Assembly: GCA_036365145.1 (NCBI GenBank)
Contig: JAEOAD010000015.1
Coordinates: 39,075,501 to 39,139,500 of the forward strand
DNA: 64,000 bases
From: Orientallactaga sibirica
Lineage: Eukaryota; Chordata; Mammalia; Rodentia; Dipodidae
Direction: 5' to 3'
Shown here: positions 63,006-64,000 of the stretch, piece after piece
How positions within the stretch are numbered: position 1 is the first letter of the stretch
Layout of the letters: every line of letters begins with the position of its first letter
Position numbers and translations under genes: made by a program
The notes under the pieces: model-generated
What the model was told of the DNA's origin: nothing
Seen by the model: the letters and a program-made list of their open reading frames with translations, nothing else
The model's database searches: none

Positions 63006-63400
63006 CCAGTCTGTTGGGCTTGCCTCAAAAAAAAAAGTCTCTGGGGCTATGGGGACATACATTCACATTCAAACCATAACAGGTAAAGTGATGAGCCAGA
63101 AAAAGGAATGAAGTTCTGTGGAGGATGCTTGGGCTTTGAAAGCTATGCTACACAAGAGAGCTAGGCACAAAAGACCACATAGCGCATGGTTTCATCTACA
63201 TGAAATTCCAGAATGAGAAACCTACATAGATAGTAGATTGCATGGGTGAGGGTCAGAAGAAAAGGCACTTCTATGTGAAGTGATGTGTTCTAAAATTGAC
63301 GCTGGTGATGACTTCACAACTCTGAGCTTGTGAAAGGCTAGTAAGTTGTGCACTGTAAAAAGGTGACTTGTATGGTACATGAATTATGTCTCAATCGAGC

Positions 63401-64000
63401 TTACATACACACACATGTACACATGTGATCACCCAAGGAGCACTTGGAATTGTCACTGCCAGGCCACAGGCCCCCGCTACAAACTTAAAGCAGCCTGAAG
63501 CAGGGTCAAAGACTGACAGTGTTTCAGCTCCCTGGCAAGTTCCACATGTGGTTAAGGTTGACAACCTCTGTGTGGAGCAACCAGTGCCTCCCACACCTTG
63601 CAAATGGCCTGATGTTTGGTGTCTCTTGTCTTCATTACAGTCCTGAGGCATAGATATTAAAGGTTCACAGCCTTGTATCCTCAATTCCAAAATCCAAAAA
63701 AATCGAAAATTGAGAGCTTTCCTTAGAAATTTGGAGCAAATTTATTTCATGTCATAGAACACGATCTGACCCTGAAGGCAGCATAGCATCATCATGGATC
63801 CTACATAATACAAAAATTCATACAATTCACTGCAGAAATTGGTTTTTGCTCATGAGCTATACCCTTAACCAGCCACAGGTCTTTTACAAAATAGAATATA
63901 TATGATGTTGCTCTCTTAAAATCTGACTTCCAAACATATCTGACCCCAACATAAAAGACCCTGAACACCTATTTTTCCCATTTTATAGACCAAGTAAACT
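63401..64000. other. Single-copy or old repeat sequence at the window edge
   Basis: No gene seen. 'ttccaaaatccaaaaaaatc' and 'gaaaattgagagctttcc' near 63,690 resemble an old DNA-transposon-like repeat built of 'aaaatccgaaa' words, but this is uncertain. The open frames at 63,386-63,690 on both strands have no known motif. Confidence 0.35.

Larger units (their letters stand above)
62196..63081 (-). mobile_element. Solo LTR, MaLR (MT-like), antisense, interrupted by two SINEs
   Basis: Pieces at about 62,196-62,214, 62,483-62,743 and 63,006-63,081. 'caacaaacatctgaccagaa', 'gcagcttatggtaggaaagg', 'ttacacaccttaggactgga' and, at the end, 'gacatacattcacattcaaa' with 'ccataaca'. The order is that of an antisense MT/MaLR LTR. 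Confidence 0.6.
61851..63400 (+). mobile_element. Old L1 3' end, sense, split by later insertions
   Basis: Pieces at 61,851-61,875 ('tagcaattccactcagt'), 62,118-62,195 ('agaaatgacccaaatgtcca') and 63,082-63,400. The last piece reads 'aaaaggaatgaagttctgtg', 'ggcacaaaagaccacatagc', 'tggtttcatctacatgaaat', 'gacttgtatggtacatgaat' and 'tatgtctcaat'. Together they follow the 3' end of old L1M elements. Likely the continuation of 56,530-57,125. The gaps hold a microsatellite, a B1, two tRNA-SINEs and an LTR. Confidence 0.72.

Overview
This is a stretch of rodent nuclear DNA without a recognisable protein-coding exon. The repeats give the lineage away. There are 7SL-derived B1-type SINEs, many ending in 'agtgaattccaggtcagcct' followed by 'gagaccctacct' and poly-A. 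There are also tRNA-derived SINEs with the head 'ggctggagagatggcttagt' and a CT-rich/AATAAA tail, B4-like (ID+B1) SINEs, single ID elements, and MaLR LTRs. From memory of rodent SINE sequences, this combination suits a jerboa-like rodent (Dipodidae). Rodent is near certain; the family is an inference.

Layout. Positions 1-31,800 are fairly GC-rich, mostly single-copy DNA with scattered SINEs, old MIR/L2 relics and several solo LTRs. Some blocks (about 4.6, 8.7, 9.2, 15.9, 19.7, 27.2 and 29.7 kb) lack repeats, keep CpGs or TAAT-type motifs and look like candidate conserved regulatory elements. Positions 31,800-43,300 are an AT-rich graveyard of nested repeats: antisense old L1 pieces, tRNA-SINEs on both strands, LTRs, and a two-LTR MaLR element (40,432-43,057) with a near-perfect 5-bp target duplication, inserted into an older LTR. 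Positions 43,300-56,500 return to mixed single-copy DNA. This part holds the only CpG island (about 46,960-47,480), a nearby block with good splice-site sequences (47,830-47,979), and a 428-bp inverted repeat (49,194-49,621 against 50,741-51,165). Positions 56,500-63,400 hold one old sense-strand L1 3' end that appears to have been split by later insertions. The largest insertion is an antisense MaLR element in which about 1.36 kb has been tandemly duplicated, giving an LTR-internal-chimeric LTR-internal-LTR arrangement.

No tRNA, rRNA or other structural RNA gene, CRISPR array, operon or intact transposon gene was found. The long open frames are either in repeats or have no recognisable protein features. 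The two recent rearrangements (the inverted repeat and the MaLR tandem duplication) and the CpG island are the parts most worth checking. I found no convincing undescribed biological system. All family assignments rest on remembered consensus sequences, not on a database search.
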